Of a stretch of 64,000 bases of DNA, positions 49,382-58,205 are shown one piece after another. This DNA comes from G036327475 sp036327475 (GTDB lineage Bacteria > Pseudomonadota > Gammaproteobacteria > Enterobacterales > Enterobacteriaceae): contig NZ_CP132913.1 of assembly GCF_036327475.1 (NCBI RefSeq), positions 1,736,001 through 1,800,000 on the forward strand, given 5' to 3'. A program made the position numbers and the translations under genes. The stretch's first letter is position 1. Every line of letters starts with the position of its first letter. The notes under the pieces are model-generated. The model saw only the letters and a list, made by a program, of their open reading frames with translations, was not told the origin of the DNA and searched no databases.

Positions 49382-49621
49382 TCAGTGACGCAAGCGTACA
49401 GGTATAATCGCACCGTCTTGGCTGACCATAATCAAAGACGAAGCGTGGGAGAAAGGGAAAATTAAACCTGCGGCGTGTTCAGGGCGCGTGGATCCTCTTT
49501 CGATGATCTGCGAGGTCAATATTATCTGACTATCTTTGGTTGCCATAACGTAATTACTGGTGAAGTCGGCAAGCAGCGCGACGCCGAATAACGCCAGCAT
49601 TAGCAGAAAGCGTGTTGTCAT
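49382..49621 (-). pseudogene. ygdR: YgdI/YgdR-type lipoprotein, deletion product
   Basis: An uninterrupted 79-codon frame, but not a normal gene. A signal-peptide-like MTTRFLLMLALFGVALLADF has lost the lipobox cysteine (ADF where ACS or GCS is expected). SNYVMATKDSQIILT then joins directly to SQIIER, the normal C-terminal end of YgdR, so about 30 codons were deleted. The stop is also lost, and a non-homologous tail follows. Place next to tas and ygdQ confirms identity. Confidence 0.7.
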
Positions 49622-49718
49622 TATTCATCCATTAAGAGATCCATAGGCAAAGCACCGCCTGCACTAGCGATGCAGGTGAAAATTCCCGCGCCATTTTCCA
49701 TTTCGTATCGAGGCGCGT

Positions 49719-50450
49719 TCAGGCGTCCGGACCGGAAGGCCGCTGACCGGCTTTTTTATTGCGCAAGAGATTCAACGTTTCTACCGCCAGCGAGAAAAAC
49801 ATAGCGAAATAGATATACTCTTTCGGCACGTCGATAGTCGCACTTTCCAGAATCAGCGCGCTGCCAATCAAAATCAAAAACGCCAGCGCCAGCATTTTAA
49901 CCGACGGGTGTCTATCGACAAATTCACCTATCGGCCGGGCGGCAAAGAGCATTATCGTCACAGCGATGATCACCGCCGCCATCATGATACACAGATGGGA
50001 AGACAGACCTACCGCAGTGATGATCGAGTCAAGACTGAGGATAATATCGAGCATAATGATCTGAGTTATGGCGCCGAGATAGGATTGGACCGCGCTGCCC
50101 TCGCCGCCGGAGCTACCATGGAATAATTCCATTATCTCCCGACACGATTTCCAGATAAGAAAAAGGCCGCCGAAAAACAAAATCAGATCCCGGGCGGAAA
50201 TAGGGTGTTCCAGTAGATAAAACAGCGCCTTGACCAAATGGCTGACCCAGGCGATCGCGGCCAGCAGGCCAAGTCGTATCACCATGGCACCAAACAGACC
50301 CACGCAGCGAGCACTGCTTTGCTGTGAGGGAGGAAGTTTGGCGATGACCACGGACAGGAAAACAATATTATCAATACCCAGGACGACTTCCAGAATAGCC
50401 AAGCTTCCCAACGCCAGCCATGCGTCCGGATCAGCAATCCAATCGAGCAT
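49719..50450 (-). CDS. ygdQ: TerC-family membrane protein YgdQ
   Basis: Integral membrane protein of the TerC/UPF0053 family, possibly a metal exporter; function not established. 243 residues from MLDWIADPDAWLALG (start 50450; the ATG at 50459 adds only MCV). Membrane segments carry LEVVLGIDNIVFLSVV and LDIILSLDSIITAVGLS, the two conserved acidic TerC motifs, and RHPSVKMLALAFLILIG. Intact between ygdR and mutH relics. Confidence 0.92.
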   Translation of the reverse strand: MLDWIADPDAWLALGSLAILEVVLGIDNIVFLSVVIAKLPPSQQSSARCVGLFGAMVIRLGLLAAIAWVSHLVKALFYLLEHPISARDLILFFGGLFLIWKSCREIMELFHGSSGGEGSAVQSYLGAITQIIMLDIILSLDSIITAVGLSSHLCIMMAAVIIAVTIMLFAARPIGEFVDRHPSVKMLALAFLILIGSALILESATIDVPKEYIYFAMFFSLAVETLNLLRNKKAGQRPSGPDA

Positions 50451-50527
50451 TACACACATTCATTTAAACGAAACATAAACGATAATTATACGCGGCGTTG
50501 TTAGTGGGCTGGCGAGAGAAAGTACGG

Positions 50528-51190
50528 TCATAACAGAAAATTGTACGCCAGCAGTTGGGATGAAGTTTTTTCAAGTAGAAACCGCGCGGCAATGTAATAA
50601 GATCGGCTGGCCAAATTCACCGACGGCGACGGTCAACGCTCGTCCGTTAGCGGATTTTGGCCGCAGCCGTAACACTTCGCCGTTGTGAGGGGTGATGCGT
50701 TCCACCTTGCCCAGCACGATAAGATCCATCAGCTCTTCCTCTGCGTTCGGACTCCATAGGAGCGGCCGCCGATGCGGCGTCGCGCCAACGGTATCGTCCG
50801 TAGGCCCTCAACCGGGATCCAAAGCACCCGCGTCGGCTTATAACGCACGTAGCTGGTTTCCCAGGTCATGCCGCTATTGCCGGTCAGTGGCGCCACGCAG
50901 ACAAAGGTGATATCCAACGGTCGTCCGCCGCTGTTTACCGGAATGGTTTTCAACTCTAAGCCGATGGCGTCAAAATCCTGCTCGGGCTTATTGTCAGCGC
51001 TGGCGCCAAGATAGCATTCCAATAGGACACCAATCCACCCTTTGCCGCGCTTAAGATTGGCGGGGGTCGACAGACTGACCTGGGCAGATAACTTCCACAA
51101 GGTATAACTCGACAGCGCATCAGCGCGACGCAGCAGTTTCCTTTTATTGACGGGATGGGGCGCAAAGGAAAGCAGAATCGAGCTGTTCAT
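50528..51190 (-). pseudogene. mutH: Mismatch-repair endonuclease MutH, frameshifted
   Basis: Nicks the unmethylated GATC strand in methyl-directed mismatch repair. From about 51190 the frame reads RRADALSSYTLWKLSAQVSL, LKRGKGWIGVLLECYLGAS, and the catalytic DFDAIGLELKTIPV with its D-x(n)-E-x-K residues, through EGLRTIPLARRRIGG. There one C is missing (GGCCCGCTC expected, GGCCGCTC present) and the frame goes to a stop at 50729. The rest, PLLWSPNAEEELMDLIVLGK and RITPHNGEVLRLRPKSANGR, follows one frame over with a short in-frame deletion, and two more shifts precede the end LAYNFLL at 50528. The C-terminal DNA-contact arm is lost. Confidence 0.9.
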
Positions 51191-51836
51191 TTCGCGGTCC
51201 TGAACTGAATAAAAACTAAGCGCCTGCTGCACATCCGCGCGGCTAACGGGTGTGATGATGGCAGGAGAAAAAATAATAATAGCATAATTTAAGCTCTTTT
51301 AATGACCTTGACGGGCAGCATGCAGCCCGATGGTAGCTGTACATCCGCTACGGGAAACAATGAATAGGATTTTACACCAGGTTATCCACAGATTTGCGGG
51401 ATAACCCGGTCAATCGACGATTTCTATATTACAGCCATTGACGGCGAACCTCTTTGTTCATTTATTCACGGCGGCGATCCGTTTTTCTGTGGATAAAATC
51501 AGCAATGGTTGTTTTTATTCATGTCAGGTAAAGAAATTTTCACTGCGGCGACGGGCCTTTCTTGACGAAGGTGAACGTTTGAGTCTATTGATCTTCTTAT
51601 CTATTTCTTATCCCCAAACAGGCGTTTGGCGAAAAGCTTTACCCATCTAATCCAGCGTTGCACACAAACCTATCCACAGAAAAGTGTACTAGTCGATAAT
51701 TGTTTATAACTAGACGCCATTAATCGCCACGAAGAGAGCTATTCACCGGCGATTAGTGATAAAGCAGTGGTTTACCGTTCAGAGCGAGTATGAAACAATC
51801 AGAATATCTTACATTTTATATAATCGAGGTAGTCTA
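51191..51836. other. Divergent mutH-rppH intergenic region
   Basis: About 645 bases with no gene. It is AT-rich and carries a cluster of DnaA-box-like sequences, annotated separately. Confidence 0.7.
51382..51678. promoter_or_regulatory. DnaA-box cluster
   Basis: Perfect boxes TTATCCACA at 51382-51390 (plus) and at 51488-51496 (minus, TGTGGATAA). One-mismatch boxes TTATTCACG at 51462-51470, TTATCCCCA at 51608-51616 and CTATCCACA at 51670-51678. They lie in gene-free DNA upstream of mutH. Confidence 0.7.
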
Positions 51837-52364
51837 GTGATCGATGATGATGGCTACCGCCCGAATGTTGGTATTGTAATCTGTAATCTCGACGGGCAGG
51901 TGCTGTGGGCCAGGCGATACGGACAGCATTCCTGGCAGTTCCCCCAGGGCGGCATCAACGCTGGCGAGACCGCGGAGCAGGCGATGTACCGCGAACTGTT
52001 CGAGGAGGTCGGTCTGGGCCGAAAAGATGTACGTGTCCTGGCTTCGACGCGTAATTGGCTGCGTTATAAACTTCCAAAGCGGTTGGTCCGCTGGAACACC
52101 AAACCGGTGTGTATTGGTCAGAAGCAAAAATGGTTTCTGCTACGGCTCATATGTCCGGATGCGGATATCAATGTGCAGCGCGGGGGGATCCCTGAATTTG
52201 ACGGCTGGCGCTGGGTCAGCTTCTGGTACCCAGTACGTCAGGTCGTTTCTTTTAAACGGGACGTGTACCGCCGGGTAATGAAGGAATTTTCCGGCGTCGT
52301 GATGCCGCTGCAGGAAACTGCAGCGCAGCGTTTTACGTCGACACGTAGACGGAAAAGAGGCTAA
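51837..52364 (+). CDS. rppH: RNA pyrophosphohydrolase (Nudix)
   Basis: Removes pyrophosphate from triphosphorylated 5' ends of mRNA and so triggers RNase E decay. The start is GTG at 51837 (family start IDDDGYRPNVG) with GAGGTAG 6 bases ahead, giving 175 residues; the longer ATG frame from 51756 has no similarity. The Nudix box GGINAGETAEQAMYRELFEE plus VGL is complete. ptsP follows 12 bases downstream, the normal arrangement. Confidence 0.95.
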   Translation: MIDDDGYRPNVGIVICNLDGQVLWARRYGQHSWQFPQGGINAGETAEQAMYRELFEEVGLGRKDVRVLASTRNWLRYKLPKRLVRWNTKPVCIGQKQKWFLLRLICPDADINVQRGGIPEFDGWRWVSFWYPVRQVVSFKRDVYRRVMKEFSGVVMPLQETAAQRFTSTRRRKRG

Positions 52365-52376
52365 GTCACACAGATT

Positions 52377-54623
52377 ATGCTCACGCATTTGCGGGAAATC
52401 GTTGAAAAGGTCGCAGCCGCGTCGTGTCTGTCGGATTCACTTGACATTCTGGTTAATGAAACCTGTCAAGCTATGAATACCGAAGTCTGCTCGGTTTATT
52501 TAGCCGATAACGATCGTCGCTGCTATTACCTGATGGCGACACGCGGTTTGAATAAATCGCGCGAGCGCACGATTACGCTGGCATTTGACCAAGGGGTTGT
52601 TGGCTTGGTCGGAAGGCTGGCTGAGCCGATTAATCTGGCGGACGCCCATACCCACCCAAGTTTTAAATACATTCCGACAGTGAAAGAGGAGCGTTTTCGT
52701 TCCTTTCTCGGCGTGCCGATTATTCATCGGCGTCAGTTGCTCGGCGTACTGGTGGTGCAGCAGCGCGAGCATCGGCAGTTCGACGAGAGCGAAGAATCGT
52801 TTATGGTCACGCTGGCCACGCAGATGGCCTGCATACTATCCCAGTCGCAGCTCAACGCACTGTTCAGCCAGTACCGGCAGACCCGGATCCGTACCTTGGC
52901 GGTCGCACCCGGGGTGGCAATCGCCAAGGGCTGGGTGGATAGCAGTCAGCCCTCCCTCGACCAGGTTTATCAGGTATTGTCGCCGGACAACGGCCATGAG
53001 CGCGAACGGCTAACGCTGGCGCTGAACGAATCCGTCGCCGAATTTCGCCGCCTGAGTAAGCGGTTTACGGCCAGCGCGCAGAAAGACAGCGCGGCGGTAT
53101 TCGACCTGTACAGCCATTTGCTCAATGATGCGCGCCTGAAACGCGATCTGTTTGCGGAAATCGACAGCGGTGCGGCAGCTGAGTGGGCAGTAAAGCTGGT
53201 GATTGAACGTTTCGCCGAACAATTCGCGCTGCTAAGCGACAGCTATTTGCGCGAGCGTGCTGGCGATTTGCGCGCGCTCGGCCAACGCCTGCTGTTTCAT
53301 CTTGATGACAGCGCCTGCAATGTTACTCAGTGGCCGTCACGTTTCGTACTGGTAGCCGACGAGTTGAGCGCCGCGCTTCTGGCCGAAGTACCGCAGGATA
53401 ATCTGGTTGGGGTGGTGGTGCGCGACGGCGCCGCCAATTCTCACGCTGCAATCCTGGTGCGGTCGATGGGTATCCCCGCGGTGGTGGGCGCCGATATTCA
53501 GCCGCCGCTGCTTAATCAGCGCTTGCTGATCGTTGACGGCTACCGCGGTGAACTGCTAGTGGATCCAGAGCCGCTGCTGGTGCGGGAGTATCAGCGACTG
53601 GTGAGCGAAGAGTGTGAACTCACCCGGCTGGCGGAAGACGATGTGAAGCAGCCGACGGCGCTGAAAAGCGGCGAACACATCCAGGTGATGCTCAACGCCG
53701 GTTTGAGCGCGGAACATGAGCGACGCCTCGATAATCAAGCGGACGGCATCGGCCTGTACCGCACGGAAATTCCCTTCATGTTGCAAAACGGCTTTCCCTC
53801 GGAGGAGGAGCAGGTGGCGCAATATCAAGGGATGTTGCAATTGTTCCCCGGTAAATCGGTAACGCTGCGCACTCTCGACGTCGGCGCCGATAAACAGCTG
53901 CCCTATATGCCGATCAGCGAAGAAAACCCCTGCCTCGGCTGGCGCGGGATTCGTGTTACTCTTGACCAGCCCGAGATTTTTCTTATTCAGGTACGCGCGA
54001 TGCTGCGCGCCAACACAGCTACCGGCAATTTAAGTATTCTGCTGCCGATGATAACCAGCATCGATGAGATTGACGAAGCGCGCCGACTCATCGACCGCGC
54101 CGGACGCGAAGTTGAAGACGTGTTGGATTATGCGCCGCCCAAGCCGCGCATCGGTATTATGGTGGAAGTGCCGGCCATGGTGTTTATGCTGCCGGCGCTG
54201 GTGAATCGGGTGGATTTTCTGTCGGTTGGCACCAACGACCTGACGCAGTATTTGTTGGCTGTGGATCGCAATAATCCCCGGGTGGCGGCGATGTATGATA
54301 GTCTGCATCCGGCTATGTTGCAGGTGCTGCAAAAAATCATTAGCGAGTCGGCGCGGTTGGGGCTGGCATGTAGCCTGTGCGGCGAAATGGCCGGCGATCC
54401 GATGGGCGCGTTGCTGCTGGCTGGCATGGGCTATCGTACACTGAGCATGAACGGCCGTAGTGTGGCGCGCATCAAGTATTTATTGCGTAATGTGGCGCTG
54501 AACGAGGTGCAGGGATTGGCGAAGCGGGTCATTGGCGCGCAAAACAGCATCGAAGTCCGCCGCCAGGTGGCGACGTTCATGGAGCGACGCGGCCTGAGCG
54601 GCCTGATTCGTGGTAAGCGATGA
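52377..54623 (+). CDS. ptsP: Phosphoenolpyruvate-protein phosphotransferase PtsP (EI-Ntr)
   Basis: First enzyme of the nitrogen PTS; passes phosphate from PEP to NPr. 748 residues, the E. coli length. An N-terminal GAF domain (CSVYLADNDRRCYYL to LATQMACILSQSQ), then the EI part with the phosphorylated His in GAANSHAAILVRSMGIP, the PEP-binding IGLYRTEIPFML and GVRGIR-like LGWRGIRVT, FLSVGTNDLTQYLLAVDR and the catalytic Cys in SLCGEMAGDP. Intact. Confidence 0.96.
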   Translation: MLTHLREIVEKVAAASCLSDSLDILVNETCQAMNTEVCSVYLADNDRRCYYLMATRGLNKSRERTITLAFDQGVVGLVGRLAEPINLADAHTHPSFKYIPTVKEERFRSFLGVPIIHRRQLLGVLVVQQREHRQFDESEESFMVTLATQMACILSQSQLNALFSQYRQTRIRTLAVAPGVAIAKGWVDSSQPSLDQVYQVLSPDNGHERERLTLALNESVAEFRRLSKRFTASAQKDSAAVFDLYSHLLNDARLKRDLFAEIDSGAAAEWAVKLVIERFAEQFALLSDSYLRERAGDLRALGQRLLFHLDDSACNVTQWPSRFVLVADELSAALLAEVPQDNLVGVVVRDGAANSHAAILVRSMGIPAVVGADIQPPLLNQRLLIVDGYRGELLVDPEPLLVREYQRLVSEECELTRLAEDDVKQPTALKSGEHIQVMLNAGLSAEHERRLDNQADGIGLYRTEIPFMLQNGFPSEEEQVAQYQGMLQLFPGKSVTLRTLDVGADKQLPYMPISEENPCLGWRGIRVTLDQPEIFLIQVRAMLRANTATGNLSILLPMITSIDEIDEARRLIDRAGREVEDVLDYAPPKPRIGIMVEVPAMVFMLPALVNRVDFLSVGTNDLTQYLLAVDRNNPRVAAMYDSLHPAMLQVLQKIISESARLGLACSLCGEMAGDPMGALLLAGMGYRTLSMNGRSVARIKYLLRNVALNEVQGLAKRVIGAQNSIEVRRQVATFMERRGLSGLIRGKR

Positions 54624-54780
54624 GTTGGAATCGTTACACCTGCCGGCGGTTATTTACATCCCGTGATTCTAGCCGCCGCGCTGCTATGCTATGATACGCG
54701 ACTTCACGCCGCACAGGGATAGTGCCTATGTGGCATCCGGCGGCCGAGCAACAAAAACAACGACGTTGTAGTGATGAATG

Positions 54781-55647
54781 ATGACCCATTATCTGGCCTT
54801 TCCTCAGTTTGACCCGGTAATATTTTCCCTGGGCCCGGTTTCCATGCACTGGTACGGTCTGATGTATCTAGTGGGCTTCGTTTTTGCCATGTGGCTAGCG
54901 GTACGGCGAGCGAATCGCTGTGGCAGCGGCTGGCGAAAAGAAGAAGTCGAGAATCTTCTCTATGCCGGTTTTCTCGGGGTATTTCTCGGCGGCCGTATCG
55001 GTTATGTGCTGTTTTATAATCTACCTCTGTTTCTCGATAATCCCCTTTACCTGCTTAAGGTCTCGGACGGTGGTATGTCGTTCCACGGCGGCTTAATAGG
55101 CGTCATCATAGTGATGCTGTGGTTCGCACAGCGCACCCGCCGCCATTTTTTCCAGGTGGCCGATTTTGTTGCGCCAATGGCGCCTTTCGGCCTAGGCGCT
55201 GGCCGTTTGGGGAATTTTATCAACGGCGAGCTGTGGGGTCGGGTCACCACCGATACGCCCTGGGCAATGCTGTTTCCTGGTTCCCGAGAGGAAGATTTGG
55301 CGCTGCTGCCGGCTAATCCGCAGTGGCAAGCGCTGTTTGAGCGCTACGGTGTGCTGCCTCGCCATCCGTCGCAGATTTACGAGATGCTCCTGGAAGGAGT
55401 GGTGTTGTTTATTATTCTCAATCTGTTTATCCGTAAGCCGCGGTCCATCAGCAGTGTCTCCGGTTTGTTCCTGATTTGCTACGGCGCCTTTCGGATTCTG
55501 GTGGAATTTTTCCGCCAACCAGATGCTCAACTTGGCCTGTTCAGCGGCATCATCAGTATGGGGCAGATTTTATCGCTGCCGATGATCCTGGCCGGCGTGA
55601 TTATGATTGTTTTGGCGTACCGCCGCCCCATGCAACCTATGTCCTGA
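54781..55647 (+). CDS. lgt: Prolipoprotein diacylglyceryl transferase
   Basis: Adds diacylglycerol to the lipobox cysteine of prolipoproteins; seven-span inner-membrane enzyme. About 288 residues starting MTHYLAFPQFDPVIFSLGP; the ATG at 54778 is an equally possible start. Motifs: HWYGLMYLVGF, FLGGRIGYVLFYN, DGGMSFHGGLIGV with the essential His, and the Lgt signature GLGAGRLGNFINGELWGR. The stop is 6 bases before thyA. Confidence 0.96.
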   Translation: MTHYLAFPQFDPVIFSLGPVSMHWYGLMYLVGFVFAMWLAVRRANRCGSGWRKEEVENLLYAGFLGVFLGGRIGYVLFYNLPLFLDNPLYLLKVSDGGMSFHGGLIGVIIVMLWFAQRTRRHFFQVADFVAPMAPFGLGAGRLGNFINGELWGRVTTDTPWAMLFPGSREEDLALLPANPQWQALFERYGVLPRHPSQIYEMLLEGVVLFIILNLFIRKPRSISSVSGLFLICYGAFRILVEFFRQPDAQLGLFSGIISMGQILSLPMILAGVIMIVLAYRRPMQPMS

Positions 55648-55653
55648 GGTATT

Positions 55654-56448
55654 ATGAAGCAGTATTTGGATTTGATGCGTAGGGTGCGCGTGCAGGGTAC
55701 GCCAAAAGCAGATCGTACCGGCACTGGTACCCTGTCGGTGTTCGGCCATCAAATGCGCTTCGATTTGCGACAGGGGTTCCCGCTGGTGACCACCAAGCGC
55801 TGCCATTTGCGGTCAATTATCCATGAGTTGCTGTGGTTCCTTAACGGCGATACCAATATTGCTTATTTGCAGCAGAATAACGTTTCCATTTGGGATGAGT
55901 GGGCGGATGAAAACGGCGATTTAGGGCCGGTGTACGGCCGCCAGTGGCGCGCTTGGGAGACCGGCGACGGACGACAGATAGATCAGTTGACCGAAGTGGT
56001 GCGCCAGCTCAAGCAAGATCCGGATTCTCGTCGCATTATCGTCTCCGCCTGGAACGTCGGCGAGTTGGACAAAATGGCTCTGACGCCGTGTCATGCACTG
56101 TTTCAGTTCTACGTTGCCAACAGCACCTTATCGTGTCAGCTCTATCAGCGTTCGTGCGATATTTTCCTCGGTCTGCCGTTCAACATCGCCGGCTATGCCC
56201 TACTGGTACATATGCTGGCGCAGCAGTGCGATTTGCAGGTCGGAGATTTCGTCTGGACCGGCGGCGATACCCATCTCTATAATAACCATTTGCGGCAGGC
56301 GGACCTGCAGTTAACACGCGATCCGCGGCCGCTACCGCAGTTGCTGATCAAGCGCCGTCCGGCAACTTTGTTCGATTACTGCTTGGAGGATTTTGAGCTG
56401 ACGGGTTATGACCCGCATCCGGCAATCAAGGCGCCAGTCGCGGTATAA
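55654..56448 (+). CDS. thyA: Thymidylate synthase
   Basis: Methylates dUMP to dTMP using methylenetetrahydrofolate. 264 residues, the E. coli length. RTGTGTLSVFGHQMRF, LLWFLNGDTNIAYLQ, the active-site cysteine in MALTPCHALFQFYV, SCDIFLGLPFNIAGYALL and GDTHLYNNH are all present. GAGGT at 55646-55650, overlapping the lgt stop, is its ribosome site, so the pair is translationally close. Since the glycine cleavage route is dead, its one-carbon units must come from serine through GlyA or from outside. Confidence 0.97.
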   Translation: MKQYLDLMRRVRVQGTPKADRTGTGTLSVFGHQMRFDLRQGFPLVTTKRCHLRSIIHELLWFLNGDTNIAYLQQNNVSIWDEWADENGDLGPVYGRQWRAWETGDGRQIDQLTEVVRQLKQDPDSRRIIVSAWNVGELDKMALTPCHALFQFYVANSTLSCQLYQRSCDIFLGLPFNIAGYALLVHMLAQQCDLQVGDFVWTGGDTHLYNNHLRQADLQLTRDPRPLPQLLIKRRPATLFDYCLEDFELTGYDPHPAIKAPVAV

Positions 56449-56637
56449 TTCGTCCGCGCGATGGTGGTGATCGTCTGCGCATAAACATGAAATGCGGGCG
56501 ACGGGCCGTTTTGTGCATACATGATAGCGCTCGCGCCACTGTTGTATCATTTGCTCGCCGCTCAATGATGGTATCACACGCTATATAACCCAATCTCGCC
56601 GCTTGTCCATCGCTGCGCGCCGTACCGCGCTGCGGCA

Positions 56638-57050
56638 ATGAGTGATTCCCTTAACAATATCGACCACGATAGCGACTATCCATTACCTGAGCTGCTTCTG
56701 ACACTGGTATTAACCGCGCTGCTGATCTTGACGAGAGGTTTAAGGGGTTATGGTTATCGTCAGCATCAGTCCGCCAGGTAACTGGCAATCAGCGCACACC
56801 ATCTGATGGATTTTATCGTGCGCCAGCAGTGGCAGGCTGCTTGAGGTAACCGCCACTTCCGGATCACTGCGGTCGTCGGCGAACGCTGGCAGCTGTCAGG
56901 CGATCCGCTATGCGGCTTGGCCGCGTTTCACTGTGAGCCAGGTGCGCGAACCTGTGTGTTGCGCTGCTCCCTATACGCGTGTTCGCCTGTCGTTGTTTGG
57001 GCGGGCTGCACCTCACCGCCAGCACAGCACACTTCGTCCTCAGTATCTGG
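56638..57050 (+). pseudogene. ppdA: Prepilin-like PpdA, remnant
   Basis: After thyA, where ppdA lies in E. coli. LPELLLTLVLTALLIL is a type IV pilin-like N-terminal helix with the +5 Glu. AHHLMDFIVRQQWQAA and RITAVVGERWQLSGDP follow, then frames break. Confidence 0.7.
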
Positions 57051-57640
57051 CGTGGTGTCTGCGGGCGGTGGTTTCCGGCCGTGCAGCGGCTTGGCGCTGG
57101 GCGAGGCTCCCGTCATGCTAGCCGGGTGGGTGGGCGGCACGGGCGCCGCGGTGACGCAACTTCCCGCTGTAACGCTTACTGTTATGGCCGACGCCGAGGC
57201 TGTGCCAGCTTTAGCCTGCCGGCATTGCTGGCTAGCAGTTGATGCGCCAGCTTAATCTCTATGTGCTGAACATGGCCAAGGATCTGCGTTGCGCTAGCTT
57301 GTCACCGCAGGGTAAGGCGGGACGGGCGCTGTAGATCGGCAGGTACCTGATGGAGCCAGTCGGCTTCTGTCTCCTGGTCGGTTATGCCTATCGCATGCAC
57401 AGCGATGCATCCGGATATCTCGTTAGCGCCACTTTCGGCTATCACCTGTGTCGGGAGCGCTGGATACCCAGCGTGATGTAAGTGGTTACCAGGAGCGGCT
57501 GGGAAAAGGTGTTCAACGGTGGTGAGCTGACGGCGACCCGGCTGCAATTCACGGCCCTCACGGGTAGTGCATTGCGCATTCATCTTGCCACGACCGCCCA
57601 TTATCGGCAGGATACGACGTGACGCAGGTCGTGGCTCGGA
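57051..57640 (+). pseudogene. ppdB: Prepilin-like PpdB, remnant
   Basis: Pilin-like hydrophobic piece LLPSLTLMVMALGVLLVPAL across frames, then LMRQLNLYVLNMAKDL, and FNGGELTATRLQFTALTGSA with LRIHLATTA, which resembles the PpdB C-terminal half. Many stops. Identification rests partly on gene order. Confidence 0.55.
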
Positions 57641-58130
57641 GTAATTCATGAGTCTGGAACTGGATAGCAGCAGTGTTATAGCGTTGGCGCTCCCCAGCGG
57701 CTTTGTAAGCTTTCACCGGGCGGAACGTCCTTCGTTGTGGGCTGAGCCAGCATTGGCCTGCCCGGCACGGTGAATGTCGACAGCATCCCATTTCGCCATC
57801 GCTGGTTTTCCTACTCCTACGGGTCAGCGATTTGGGATATGGCCGGCTGCTGCATGGGAAAGGAGGTGACACGATGCTGCCGCCGTCGCTCGTCTTTACT
57901 GCGCTGGGGTTGCTGGATTATCTTCAGCGGTTTGTTCTAACGGCGATTACAGGATGTTCGCTGGCGTTGATCTTATGTCATCAGTGCCCAGAGTTGCAGC
58001 AGTCGACGGCAACAGGTACGCTATCTCAGTCACCCGGCTGGCGGATTAGCGTCATTGAAATATCCTGCGACCGGCGAGCGCACCAGTCTTAGCGAATGGG
58101 TTTGCCAGAATCCAGTCGACATAACAGGTG
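57641..58130 (+). pseudogene. ppdC: ygdB-ppdC region, remnants
   Basis: The end part around GWRISVIEISCDRRAHQS, preceded by MLPPSLVFTALGLLDYLQRF in the place of a pilin-type helix, fits PpdC. The 57641-57860 stretch (SLELDSSSVIALALPSGFVS) may be what is left of ygdB. Stops and shifts throughout. Confidence 0.5.
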
Positions 58131-58205
58131 CGTGATTGCTTGTGTTCCGGGTAAAAATCGCGTTAGAGTGGGCGCAGGCATCAAAATAAGCCTTGGGCGG
58201 AAGGC

